NCBI GenBank assembly: GCA_016716065.1
Contig: JADJXA010000016.1
Coordinates: forward strand, 51,396-115,395
From: Candidatus Leptovillus gracilis
GTDB lineage: Bacteria; Chloroflexota; Anaerolineae; Promineifilales; Promineifilaceae
Reading direction: 5' to 3'
Length of the DNA: 64,000 bases
Position 1 is the stretch's first letter; the number at the start of each line of letters is the position of its first letter. Below, piece after piece: positions 24,685-33,912 of this stretch. Below the pieces are notes generated by a model. That model saw only the letters and a list, made by a program, of their open reading frames with translations, had not been told where the DNA came from and did not search any database. Both the position numbers and the translations under genes were made by a program.

Positions 24685-27600
24685 ATGAAAAAACTTTCAG
24701 ATATGACATCTCATATCTTGATCATTGATGAACTATATACGCAAAGCCAACTGTATCAACAGTCATTGATGGCGGCCGGGTATGCTGTGACCACCGCAGT
24801 GAACGCCAAAGCTGCCTGGGTGCAGCTAGAAAAATTCTGCCCGGACATCGTAATCATGGAACGCAGTGTGCCTGGCATGAATGCGGCAGAACTGTGCCAA
24901 CAGATCAAAACAAAGTACCCTGCTATTTTCATCTACATGCTAACCGACGAAAAGACAGAAGAATCGGACATCAATGCCGGATTTGAGTGTGGTGTAGATG
25001 CGTACCTGTTTAAGCCGGTACGCGAAATAGAACTGTTAACCAGGATACGCGTAAGCGCGTCCATGCTGCCGATACACCATGCGTTAGAAAAACAAAGACA
25101 GGAGTACCGGCTGATCACGGAAAATGTCACGGATCTGATTGGCCGGGTATCGTTTACAGGTGAGTTTCTATATATCTCTCCCAGCTGCTATAAGTTTTTG
25201 GGATGTGGGCCGGAAGAGGTTGTGGGCGAGATTGTAGATCACTGGCTCCATCCTGACGATCAGTCATTCATTGATGAAATTCCACGTATCCTTTCCGGTG
25301 AGGCAAGTGAAGCCACATTTGAACACCGTATTCTGCACAAGAACGGCAGCTTTAAGTGGGTGGAAACCAATGCGCGTGTTTTGGAAAACCATGACGGAAA
25401 AGGCGAACTGGTTTTCGTAGCTCGAGACATAAGTAAACGTAAGGAAGTAGAGTCTCAGCTTCACCTCTTGTCGAAGGCGCTCATGGCGGCTGACCAAGGG
25501 GTTATCATCACAAATCGGGCGGGCGTTGTCGGATGGGTAAATCCGGCTTTTACAACACTCACCGGTTACAGCCCAGAAGAAATCATTGGAAATACCCCGC
25601 GCATTTTGAAATCAAATCAACATAGTCCAGCGTTTTATGCTGCGCTTTGGCAGACGATTTTGGCGAAAGAAACGTGGCATGGGGAGTTGATCAACCGGCG
25701 GAAAGATGGTCAGGAATATGTAGAAGAAATGACGATTTCGCCCGTAACGGACGGCAAGGAAGAGATCACCCATTTTGTTGCGATTAAGCAAGACATAACG
25801 GCAACCAGAGAAGCGCAAGAGTTTCTGCAACAAAGCGAACGCCAGTATCGCACCCTGGTCGAAAATTTACCCGATATTATCTTACGCTGCGACAGCCAAT
25901 ATCGTTTTATTTATGCCAGCGAGAATGTGGTAGAAGTGTCTGGCATCCTTGCCAAAGATTATGTGGGTAAAACGCATCATGAGATAGATCTCAGCCCAGA
26001 GTGGGCAGACTTTTGGCAGAATAATCTCCGCGAAGTGATGCAAAGCAAGACTGCGCGTGAGGGTCAATATCTACATGATGGGGCAAACGGCCGTTTCTAT
26101 TTTTACTGGCGGCTGATACCCGAATTTGACAACAAAGGGGACGTCACCGGTGTGCTCCTCATTTTCCAAGACACCACCGAGCGTCATCAGAACGAAGCGT
26201 TCCAAAAAAAGCAGCAAGCGATTGCCCGCATGACTTCTTCTTTGCGGCAGGCCGTCACCAGAAGCGAAATGCTGCCCATCATCCTCAATGAGCTGCTTTC
26301 AATAACGGAAGCGAGCGTCGTCGCGCTGGTAACAGCGGATCTGAATACCGCGGAATGGGTTGTGGAAGCGATCAGCGAAGGAGACCATGCTTACCTGATC
26401 GGTACCCGCCTGCCTTTCGAAAATCCGTTAACCCAACGGTTATTTGTCGAGGGAAAACCCTATATCAACAATGCAATCCTCGCTGAACCCGGACTGTCAC
26501 TGCGAGATAAAACCGGACTGCCACTGCGAGATAAAGAAAGTTTAATCCAGGCAGTGGTCGGATTACCACTTTCCATGCACGGCAACGAACTTGGCATCAT
26601 TTGGATTGCACACAAACAACCCATCTTGCCCGAGGAATTTGATTTACTGACGGCCGTGACAGATGTAGCCGCCAACGCCCTGTTCAGAATGGTACTCTTT
26701 GAAGAAACCCAGCATCAGGCTCTGGTATTAGCAGACCGTGTCCGCGAACGCACCGCCGCCCTGAGCCTGTCCAATACCCAGTTGAACGCCGCCATGCGCA
26801 GCCGAGATCTTTTTCTGGCAAGTATGAGCCATGAGCTGCGCACACCCTTGAGCGTTATTCTCATGCGCACCGAAATTTTACAAGATGAGATTTATGGCGC
26901 CTTGAATGACAAACAAAAGCGGACCTTGGAAATCAGTTATGAAAGCGCCCAACATCTGTTGTCATTGATCGGCGACATTCTGGACGTGGCAAAAATTGAA
27001 GCAGGACAGGTTACTCTGGAATTTGAAGCGGTGGTTATCAGAGATGTTTGTCAGGCCAGTTTGTATATGGTGCAGGCGCTGGCGCAGCAAAAACAAATCA
27101 ACGTCACCTTCGAGGTGACGCCCGAAGAACTGTGCATCAGTGCGGATTCACGTCGCTTAAAGCAGATTTTAGTAAACCTGTTAACAAATGCCATCAAATT
27201 CACTCCCGAGGCAGGCAATGTAGGTTTACTTGTAGACATGGCGCCTGATGATACCATCCGGTTTACTGTGTGGGACACAGGTATCGGTGTCAGGGAAGAG
27301 GATATGCCAAAAATGTTTAACCCATTTGTCCAGCTCGACAACAGCTTGTCCAGGAAATATGCCGGCACAGGTTTAGGCCTATCGCTCGTGCTTCATCTCG
27401 TTGAACTCCATGGCGGGGGTATTCAAATAGAAAGCAAAATCAATGAAGGCACACACATTTCCTTCAAGTTACCTGCTACGATAAGAAAGGAAGGGGTACC
27501 GCCTATGAGCACGCGACTGCCGGAAATAACCCAGAAAAATTTGCCTCATGGCAAAGAAACAACCAAAGTTTTGCTCGCTGAAGACAATAAATTGATAGCC

Positions 27601-27954
27601 GATGGACTGGTGGATTATTTTTCTACGCTGGATTACGAATTAATTGTGGCGCAAAATGGCGTGGAAGCGCTGGAGAAGACTATTCAGTTTAGGCCGCACC
27701 TGATTCTTATGGATATCCACATGCCGGATATGGATGGTTTGGAAGCAATCAAACGTATTCGCAGTAATGGGTCCCTAACCGCTGGTGTTCCTATTGTCGC
27801 CCTGACGGCTTTAGCGATGCCGGGTGACAGTGAGCGCTGCCTGGCAGCCGGCGCCACGGCCTATCTGCCGAAGCCGTTTTCACTGGCCAAGCTAAAAGCC
27901 ATGGTGGACGATCTGCTCGAAAAACACAAGGGAATCCCTCTTCTTCGTGCATGA
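24685..27954 (+). CDS. hybrid sensor kinase (REC-PAS-PAS-PAS-GAF-HisKA-HATPase-REC)
   Basis: A 1089-aa soluble hybrid kinase. The N-terminal receiver (~10-125) is degenerate: the phospho-acceptor position reads Glu (IVIMERSVPGMN) and the acidic pair is DE. PAS domains lie at ~140-255, 265-380 and 390-505, then GAF ~515-680. HisKA has phospho-His in SMSHELRTPLSV (~714), and HATPase_c has NLLTNAIKFTPE and DTGIGV. The C-terminal receiver (955-1080) is intact with Asp in LILMDIHMPDMDG. The GAF domain holds a local duplication (GLSLRDKT/GLPLRDKE). It probably autophosphorylates and passes phosphate to its own C-terminal receiver. Confidence 0.92.
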   Translation: MKKLSDMTSHILIIDELYTQSQLYQQSLMAAGYAVTTAVNAKAAWVQLEKFCPDIVIMERSVPGMNAAELCQQIKTKYPAIFIYMLTDEKTEESDINAGFECGVDAYLFKPVREIELLTRIRVSASMLPIHHALEKQRQEYRLITENVTDLIGRVSFTGEFLYISPSCYKFLGCGPEEVVGEIVDHWLHPDDQSFIDEIPRILSGEASEATFEHRILHKNGSFKWVETNARVLENHDGKGELVFVARDISKRKEVESQLHLLSKALMAADQGVIITNRAGVVGWVNPAFTTLTGYSPEEIIGNTPRILKSNQHSPAFYAALWQTILAKETWHGELINRRKDGQEYVEEMTISPVTDGKEEITHFVAIKQDITATREAQEFLQQSERQYRTLVENLPDIILRCDSQYRFIYASENVVEVSGILAKDYVGKTHHEIDLSPEWADFWQNNLREVMQSKTAREGQYLHDGANGRFYFYWRLIPEFDNKGDVTGVLLIFQDTTERHQNEAFQKKQQAIARMTSSLRQAVTRSEMLPIILNELLSITEASVVALVTADLNTAEWVVEAISEGDHAYLIGTRLPFENPLTQRLFVEGKPYINNAILAEPGLSLRDKTGLPLRDKESLIQAVVGLPLSMHGNELGIIWIAHKQPILPEEFDLLTAVTDVAANALFRMVLFEETQHQALVLADRVRERTAALSLSNTQLNAAMRSRDLFLASMSHELRTPLSVILMRTEILQDEIYGALNDKQKRTLEISYESAQHLLSLIGDILDVAKIEAGQVTLEFEAVVIRDVCQASLYMVQALAQQKQINVTFEVTPEELCISADSRRLKQILVNLLTNAIKFTPEAGNVGLLVDMAPDDTIRFTVWDTGIGVREEDMPKMFNPFVQLDNSLSRKYAGTGLGLSLVLHLVELHGGGIQIESKINEGTHISFKLPATIRKEGVPPMSTRLPEITQKNLPHGKETTKVLLAEDNKLIADGLVDYFSTLDYELIVAQNGVEALEKTIQFRPHLILMDIHMPDMDGLEAIKRIRSNGSLTAGVPIVALTALAMPGDSERCLAAGATAYLPKPFSLAKLKAMVDDLLEKHKGIPLLRA

Positions 27955-28032
27955 GATAGTTTTGCATGGGTGTGCATTTGTTCCGCCTTGCCGTGATATC
28001 GCTGTCAAAAAAGGTCCTTTCCCATGGTCGTA

Positions 28033-28077
28033 GGGCGATTTCATAAATCGCCCAGAGAACGATTTGTAAAATCGTTC
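28033..28077. repeat. tandem small hairpins in intergenic spacer
   Basis: Two adjacent 9-bp stems: GGGCGATTT/AAATCGCCC (28033-28053) and GAACGATTT/AAATCGTTC (28057-28077). They lie between the hybrid kinase and the next kinase gene. No T tract, so a dispersed repeat or mRNA-processing element is more likely than a terminator. Confidence 0.7.
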
Positions 28078-28105
28078 ACCATCTAAATTAACTGTAGAGA
28101 AACAG

Positions 28106-29623
28106 ATGCTAACAACCAGTAAAATTTTGATTGTAGATGATACGCCAGCCGCCTTGGAAGTGCTGGAGGATTTGTTGGCGCCGCAAGGTTACGCCCTGCT
28201 ATTTGCGCAAGATGGGGTGGCGGCGATGGAAACGGCCGTTTCCCATACCCCAGACCTGATCTTGCTAGATGTGATGATGCCCGATGTAGACGGTTATCAA
28301 GTATGCCGCCAGCTTCGGGCCAACCCGGTAACGGCGGCCATCCCCGTGATCATGATTACCGCGCTCAGTGATTCGGCTTCCCGCTTGCGGGGGATAGAAG
28401 CTGGCGCAGATGATTTTTTAACCAAACCCATCAACACCCATGAATTACGGCTGCGGGTTAAAACCATTACCCGCTTAAATCGTTATCGCCGTTTGGTGGC
28501 CGAGCGCACCAAGTTTGAGTATGTCATTAACCATGCCTCCACCGGTCATCTAATTGTGAATCAGCAAAACCGGATCATATTTGCCAATCCCCAGGCGCAG
28601 CGGTTTCTGAACAAAGCGATGGAGGAAGATACCCTTGCTGAGGCGCAGCATGATTTTTTCGCCGTCGTTCAAGAATCATTCCGCATGGAACCTGAATATG
28701 CCTGGCGAAACTGGCCGGAAGAGGCGCCCGCCGAGACGCTTCGTTATCTGGTGCGGTCGGAAACAAAATGGCTAAAAGGCCAGTGGCTCAAGGTACAGAT
28801 TTTTAGCTACGAAGCGGATAACGAAATCAATTGGTTGATCAACCTGGAAGATGTCACGCAGCAAATCAGCGATATTCGTGATATGCGCAGCTTCAGCCAA
28901 ATGGTTAACCACAAACTACGCACGCCGCTCATTGGCTTAAGAAGCAGTCTGGAAATCCTGAACAATTGGCAGGATAAACTTAACGCCAACGAAGTTGATG
29001 AACTCATTGAAATTGCGCAGCAAAGCGTCAAGCGGCTGACAGATCAAATTGAGGATGTGCTCAGTTATACGCACATACCTATTTTGACACATGGCAGCGA
29101 ACGATTCTATCCAGGACAACTGCCTGAATTAATTGAGCGTGTCGCCCTCAATATGGGCATGAACACGATTTACGTCTTGCAGCCAGAGTTTGTTCCCGCC
29201 CAACCCATGACCATTTCTGAAGATTTGCTGGAGATAGTTTTGTTCGAACTTTTGGAGAATTCGCAAAAATTCCATCCGAAAAACGAGCCTGTGGTGGAGG
29301 TGATTCTGACCTATGAGGATGCGTATGTGCTGCTGACGGTGAGTGATAACGGCCGTTATTTGCCACTGGAAGAATTGGATAAGATATGGATGCCGTATTA
29401 TCAGATAGAAAAAATATTTACCGGCGAAGTTCCCGGCATGGGTTTGGGGCTGTCTACGGTTGCCTCATTGATTTGGCAGGCAAATGGGCAGTGTCGTATT
29501 TATAATCGGACCGATCAACCAGGGCTATCAGTAGAGTTGAAAATTCCATTATTCTGTGAATTGAACGCATGTCAACGCCTGGAGGCTGTCGCATTAACAG
29601 GGGAACAGCCCTATGTTGACTGA
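28106..29623 (+). CDS. sensor kinase with N-terminal receiver (REC-PAS-HisKA-HATPase)
   Basis: A 505-aa soluble kinase. The receiver at 5-125 is intact (LILLDVMMPDVDG; FLTKPINTHEL). A PAS-like domain follows (~135-255), then HisKA with MVNHKLRTPLIG (His ~269; Lys replaces the usual Glu after His) and HATPase_c with VSDNGR and GMGLGLST. It overlaps the next kinase gene by 11 nt. REC-first kinases are typically controlled by an upstream phosphodonor, which fits a relay inside this cluster. Confidence 0.9.
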   Translation: MLTTSKILIVDDTPAALEVLEDLLAPQGYALLFAQDGVAAMETAVSHTPDLILLDVMMPDVDGYQVCRQLRANPVTAAIPVIMITALSDSASRLRGIEAGADDFLTKPINTHELRLRVKTITRLNRYRRLVAERTKFEYVINHASTGHLIVNQQNRIIFANPQAQRFLNKAMEEDTLAEAQHDFFAVVQESFRMEPEYAWRNWPEEAPAETLRYLVRSETKWLKGQWLKVQIFSYEADNEINWLINLEDVTQQISDIRDMRSFSQMVNHKLRTPLIGLRSSLEILNNWQDKLNANEVDELIEIAQQSVKRLTDQIEDVLSYTHIPILTHGSERFYPGQLPELIERVALNMGMNTIYVLQPEFVPAQPMTISEDLLEIVLFELLENSQKFHPKNEPVVEVILTYEDAYVLLTVSDNGRYLPLEELDKIWMPYYQIEKIFTGEVPGMGLGLSTVASLIWQANGQCRIYNRTDQPGLSVELKIPLFCELNACQRLEAVALTGEQPYVD

Positions 29624-31412
29624 TGCGCAGGATGGGGTGGCTGTTTTGAACAGGCGAATAGGCAACAAAAAAGGACACAATCTGCTTCCTAAAACCAAAG
29701 CTGCTGTTATTCCTGTCGAAAAGTATTGTGCCTTAGTGGAATTAAGCGCGGATTTTACTTTTATACTAAACCTGGAGGAAAACGGCCGTTATGTCATCGA
29801 ATGGTTGTCCGAAGGCTTCGCCAACGTAACCGGCTATACCCCATTCAACCTGCCAGATACCACCAGCATCATCCCTACAGAAAGCGAGACATTTATCAAA
29901 GACGCCCTGGAACAATTAAATCCAGGCGAGATAAGCAATCTTGAATTCGCCATCCAAACCAAAACAGACGAGACTCGTTGGCTGCAAGTTCGGATGTGCT
30001 GCCAACTTACCCCCGACAACCCCAAAAAGCAGATCTTGGGCGCCGCCAGAGACATCACCGAACAAAAACAAATACAATTAGAGCGAGAAAGTTTAAACCA
30101 TAAACTGCAATTATTAAACGACATCAAACAACTCCTCTTAGCCGCCAATTCGCTAACCGAAACATTACAGTCTGTTTTATGCCTGCTAAAATCCTTAATC
30201 CCCTATACGAATGGCGATATCATCGAATACGATTGGCTGACTGAAGAACTGCACATCATTGCCTCAACAACCAAACAACATTCCCCATTAGTCCATGAAA
30301 ACAGACTGCCCCTTTCTTTTGTAGACTACCCCCGCTCCCCTTCCTGGCATGAAGTCATCTACATCCCAGATCTCGCCAAACGCCTAGATCTTTCCCCTTT
30401 TCAGCAGATACAACGAACCGATGGCATACGCAGCCTCATGGTGGCTCCCCTTTATAATCCTCAAACCTTGTTAGGCTACATCAATATTGGCTCAAATGAG
30501 CCGGACGCATTTTTACCCTCTCAGCACACCATCTTTTTAGAAGTGGCCCACTTTATCGCCCTACGTATGCAGCAATCTTACTTAAAACACCAGCAAACAG
30601 ACCACGCCTGGCAGCTTGAAGCCCTGGTGGAACAGCGCACCGCCGATCTCAAGGAACTCGTGGATCGGTTGGCAGAATCCAACCGCATTAAAGATGAATT
30701 TCTCGCTGCCATGAGTCACGAACTGCGCACCCCGCTCCACATCATCCTGGGCAAAGCTGATGTGTTGCAAGATGGCGTATATGGGCCCCTTAACCCCAAA
30801 CAGCTAAGAGCGGCCGTAGTCATTCGAGAAAATGGCGATCGTTTGCTTCAGTTGATAAACAATTTACTGGAAATATCTCACCTTGATACAAATCAGGTTG
30901 ATTTATCCATTACCCAGGTAGATATTCAACTTCTCTGCGCCCAACTCATCATCGCGGCGCGTCGTTCAGCCCAGAAAAAACAAATCGAAATCGAATTTGA
31001 AGCATTGGTACAACCCATCATACTGGCCGCCGATGAGACACGCCTGGAGCAAATCCTGTTAATTTTATTGGACAACGCGCTGAAGTTTACGCCAGAAGGC
31101 GGCAAAGTTGGCCTGGATGTAACCGTCAATATGGACCAGTCAGTCATCCATTTTGCAGTGTGGGATACGGGCATTGGCATAGATTCAGACCTTATCGATC
31201 TGATATTTTTACCTTTTAAACAGGTGGACGGCCGTTTATCCCGAGAATATGGCGGCGCCGGGCTTGGTCTGCCACTCGCCTACCGACTCACCCAACTGCA
31301 TGATGGTACCCTGTCGGTTGTCAGCGAAATAGGCCAGGGCAGCCGTTTTACTGTGTCCCTGCCCCTAAAATTTGTCAATACTATCGAAGAAGAAAAACCG
31401 CTTACAGGTTAA
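29613..31412 (+). CDS. sensor histidine kinase (PAS-GAF-HisKA-HATPase)
   Basis: A 599-aa soluble kinase. PAS/PAC ~35-155 (ending ILGAARDITEQKQ), GAF ~160-335, a short coiled coil, HisKA with AAMSHELRTPLHIILGKADV (His ~368) and HATPase_c with LLDNALKFTPEGG, DTGIGI and GGAGLGLPL. The start codon lies inside the end of the preceding gene, so translation is coupled. No partner regulator with an output domain is adjacent. Confidence 0.92.
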   Translation: MLTDAQDGVAVLNRRIGNKKGHNLLPKTKAAVIPVEKYCALVELSADFTFILNLEENGRYVIEWLSEGFANVTGYTPFNLPDTTSIIPTESETFIKDALEQLNPGEISNLEFAIQTKTDETRWLQVRMCCQLTPDNPKKQILGAARDITEQKQIQLERESLNHKLQLLNDIKQLLLAANSLTETLQSVLCLLKSLIPYTNGDIIEYDWLTEELHIIASTTKQHSPLVHENRLPLSFVDYPRSPSWHEVIYIPDLAKRLDLSPFQQIQRTDGIRSLMVAPLYNPQTLLGYINIGSNEPDAFLPSQHTIFLEVAHFIALRMQQSYLKHQQTDHAWQLEALVEQRTADLKELVDRLAESNRIKDEFLAAMSHELRTPLHIILGKADVLQDGVYGPLNPKQLRAAVVIRENGDRLLQLINNLLEISHLDTNQVDLSITQVDIQLLCAQLIIAARRSAQKKQIEIEFEALVQPIILAADETRLEQILLILLDNALKFTPEGGKVGLDVTVNMDQSVIHFAVWDTGIGIDSDLIDLIFLPFKQVDGRLSREYGGAGLGLPLAYRLTQLHDGTLSVVSEIGQGSRFTVSLPLKFVNTIEEEKPLTG

Positions 31413-31435
31413 ACGGTCACTTAAGGAAGTTAATT

Positions 31436-32518
31436 TTGCGCAAATCTGTTATTGCCATCGTAGATGATCATGAAGAAGTCCGTGAATCTTTCGCAGATTC
31501 CTTGTTAAAAGAGGGCTATGAATTCTTGCTCTTTTCAAACGGCAAAGCGTTGTTGTCTTACCAGACTGGCCCCATGCCCGATGTGATCCTGTTGGACGTT
31601 ATGATGCCCGATATGGATGGTTTCACCGTATGTAAACTGCTAAAAGCCCAAGATAAGTGGCGACACATACCCATCATCTTAATCACTGCCTTGAACACCC
31701 ACGACTACATCGTCCGAGGGTTGGAAGCTGGTGCGGAAGAATACCTGGTTAAACCTGTTAACACAGTTGAGCTGCGGGCCAGAGTACGTTCTATGCTGCG
31801 CATAAAACAACAACACGACGAATTGCAAGAAATATTATCCCAGCGGGAAAGACTTGCTAATATGATCGTCCACGACATGCGTCAACCCATTAACGTGGCT
31901 CTCATGCGTGGGTATCTTGTAGAACAAAACACCAAACTATCTGAACCCGACCGAAAAAATATAAAAATCATTGCCTCGCAGTTGAGGCGGCTGGAATCCC
32001 TGGCAAACGATATTTTAATGGCCGCTAAAATGCACCAGGGGAAATTTATCATTCAATTAAAAGAAGTTGATTTGAAGCAGATGATTTTAAACGCCAATCC
32101 TGATTATATGTTTCAGGCGGAGGCAGTTAACATCGAATTATCTTTAGAACTCCCAGATCAAGCCTGCGTGCTTATGCTGGATAAAAATCTCATTCTAAGA
32201 GTGTTAGATAACTTGCTCACCAATGCCCTCAAATTTTCGCCGGCCGAAAGTCAGGTAAAGATTCGGCTGACCCGTTTGGCAGAAGATCAGTCACCCCTGC
32301 GTGCCCGGCTGGAAGTGATTGATGGGGGTCCCGGTGTGCCACTCGAGTATCAAAACTTTATTTTTGATGAATTCGAAATCATTGAAATGCGCGGGAAAAG
32401 AGGGCCACAAATAGGGCTGGGATTAGCTTATTGCAAAATGGCCGTGGAAGCGCACAACGGCGCTATCTATGTGAAACCCAATCAACCACAAGGTTCAATT
32501 TTTGCAGTGGATCTCTAG
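31436..32518 (+). CDS. response-regulator/histidine-kinase protein (REC-HisKA-HATPase)
   Basis: A 360-aa protein with a TTG start, AAGGA 8 nt upstream. Intact receiver ~3-122 (VILLDVMMPDMDG; YLVKPVNTVEL). Directly joined HisKA with MIVHDMRQPINVALMRG (His ~146; HDMRQP variant) and HATPase_c with NLLTNALKFSPAES, IDGGPGVP and IGLGLAY. Last intact gene of the signalling island. The following receiver gene is truncated. Confidence 0.9.
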   Translation: MRKSVIAIVDDHEEVRESFADSLLKEGYEFLLFSNGKALLSYQTGPMPDVILLDVMMPDMDGFTVCKLLKAQDKWRHIPIILITALNTHDYIVRGLEAGAEEYLVKPVNTVELRARVRSMLRIKQQHDELQEILSQRERLANMIVHDMRQPINVALMRGYLVEQNTKLSEPDRKNIKIIASQLRRLESLANDILMAAKMHQGKFIIQLKEVDLKQMILNANPDYMFQAEAVNIELSLELPDQACVLMLDKNLILRVLDNLLTNALKFSPAESQVKIRLTRLAEDQSPLRARLEVIDGGPGVPLEYQNFIFDEFEIIEMRGKRGPQIGLGLAYCKMAVEAHNGAIYVKPNQPQGSIFAVDL

Positions 32519-32604
32519 CTGTATCTCAGCCCATAGAGATAAAGCCACAAAAATAAAATAACATACGGAAGATTGGACAAATCTCGTTCCCAAACGCTGT
32601 TATT

Positions 32605-32745
32605 ATGAATGAGAAGCCAGTAGTTTTGATTGTAGACGATGATCCGGCAGCCAGGCAGGCGACGGAAATGCTGCTTCTACGGCAAGGGTATGCGCTGTAT
32701 CTTGCCGCGAATGGCGCGGAGGCGTTGGCTTGTGTGTCGGCGGTA
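32605..32745 (+). pseudogene. truncated response regulator receiver domain
   Basis: Starts well (MNEKPVVLIVDDDPAARQAT ... GAEALACVSAV), the first ~47 residues of a receiver. It breaks off before the phospho-acceptor Asp, at about 32744, where the sequence switches to an antisense fragment of an unrelated gene. A frame stays open to 33165 but encodes no receiver beyond that point. Probably the lost end of the signalling island. Confidence 0.8.
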
Positions 32746-33300
32746 ATTCCCGTCACGTCTATTTGCTCGACGACCGCGCCCGGTAAATTGACCTGGACTG
32801 CCATCGCGTTCCGGCTTTGCACCTTGACCTGGAAACTGGTCGTCTCAGCGTCGTCGCTAACGTCTGCCACCTCTTTTAGGGCCACGGCCTCGGCCACAAT
32901 GCCGCCCAAGTGCTGGTCGGGGCGTGCATCGGTCGGGATCGTGACGCTGAAGCGAACCTCCCGGCTTTCACCGGCAGCCAGCGTTAAATCGTTGGCCGCC
33001 AGAGTGATCCAAGAACCGGTCACTTATCGCGGATCATCATACATAAGAAAAACGGATCCTCCTGTTTGCCCTGTTGTCATATCCACGGCGTACAGGCGAA
33101 ACGTTCCGGCTGCTGTTCCGGAATTAATCACCCATATGCTGTTTTCGAGCGTGGCGCCGGATTGACCCTGGAGGATATAGTAGGATTTGTTTTGTGGCGC
33201 TGCCTGAGAGCTGACAATCTTTAAGGAAAAGTTTGCCCCTTCATCGGCAAAAACGGCCGTTACGCACCGGCCGCTTAAAAAAGAATGATTCCAAAATTAA
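32744..33300 (-). pseudogene. fragment of a DUF916/WxL-associated surface protein
   Basis: On the minus strand the frame reads AVFADEGANFSLKIVS ... SYYILQGQSGATLENSIWV ... VFLMYDDPR, then an in-frame TAA, then VTGSWITLAANDLTLAAGES ... DARPDQHLGGIVAEAV. This resembles the DUF916 proteins of WxL surface systems. The 3' end is cut at ~32744 by fusion to the receiver fragment and the 5' end is not recognisable. Internal stop and truncation make it a pseudogene. Family identity is from motif recall, moderate confidence. Confidence 0.65.
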
Positions 33301-33373
33301 AAAGGTGAAGTAAATTTTTCATACGCTTTAACAACCTTTTAGATGTTTCAATAGCAGGTAACATGATAAAGAG

Positions 33374-33395
33374 CTGGCAGGAAAATTCCTGCCAG
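33374..33395. terminator. short hairpin beside MITE
   Basis: CTGGCAGGAA / TTCCTGCCAG, a 10-bp near-perfect palindrome with a 2-nt centre. No T tract. It could be an old terminator or a repeat. Confidence 0.4.
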
Positions 33396-33411
33396 ATCCT
33401 AAGCGTACTTG

Positions 33412-33550
33412 CAGGTTGTCGGAAAAGTAGAAATGGAAACACGGATGACACGGATTTAACCGATTTACACCGATTTTCTGGTGATTTATCCGTAAAAATC
33501 CGTCGAATCCGTTCAATCCGTGTACCTATCCTGAGTTCTCCGACAGGCTG
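33412..33550. mobile_element. MITE, family 2, complete copy (139 bp) with IS1182-like ends
   Basis: Left end CAGGTTGTCGGAAAA and right end (reverse complement) CAGCCTGTCGGAGAA, the same 15-bp ends as the IS at 51186-52765 (CAGCTTGTCGGAGAA and CAGGCTGTCGGAAAA). The interior is a palindrome-rich run of CACGGAT/ATCCGTG motifs. Flanking 4-mers are CTTG and CTAG, near-identical. It truncates the surface-protein fragment on its right. Confidence 0.85.
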
Positions 33551-33851
33551 CTAGGATTTGATCCGTTCCATTCAAAATCCCGCTGAAGGAAAGGGCTTGT
33601 GTCGCAACTAAAACCAGCGGAGCGCCTGTGATCGTCGTTGTACCGGTTTCTGTGCCATCTTCAGCAAAACTGGGGGAAGCGGTGGTTAGGGCTAAAACCC
33701 CAACGAGGGCTAAAATAACCCAAAAGGATGGTCTGTGGTTTGTACGGGTGTTCTTGTTGTTAAATATCTCCTTGTCTAAAATTGGTGTAGAATGCACGGG
33801 CGAAGAGGAAAGAAACCATGACACAAAAAGTGACCGTTGATTTTCACCCAT
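33551..33851 (-). pseudogene. 5' fragment of an exported (WxL-like?) protein, cut by MITE
   Basis: The minus-strand frame contains a signal peptide (FWVILALVGVLALTTASPSF ending at AED) and a short mature segment (TTTITGAPLVLVATQALSFS, then GILNGTDQIL). It then runs into the MITE. The mature piece resembles the beginning of a WxL-type domain, which would fit the adjacent DUF916-like remnant. The start codon is uncertain: AAGGAGATAT precedes the hydrophobic region but no standard start follows it closely. Confidence 0.55.
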
Positions 33852-33898
33852 ATACCTTTACCCAGGACTTTCTGAATAGCTATATCCCTCACGAATAA
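33818..33898 (+). CDS. small open frame (26 aa), uncertain
   Basis: ATG at 33818 after GAGGAAAG encodes MTQKVTVDFHPYTFTQDFLN and six more residues. It ends 14 nt before the alpha/beta hydrolase start. No family is recognised. It may be a remnant of a longer gene or a leader peptide; it overlaps the antisense pseudogene. Confidence 0.3.
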   Translation: MTQKVTVDFHPYTFTQDFLNSYIPHE

Positions 33899-33912
33899 GG
33901 AGTTCCGATCCG

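Noticed and set aside
29613..31412. Hybrid kinase with a lost receiver
   Set aside because: The frame ends naturally after HATPase_c and the next gene begins with its own receiver and ribosome-binding site, so there is no sign of a broken fusion.
32526..33023. Intact 165-aa minus-strand gene
   Set aside because: The conserved part continues upstream beyond an in-frame TAA, and its C-terminal portion is antisense to the receiver fragment; it is better explained as a pseudogene piece.
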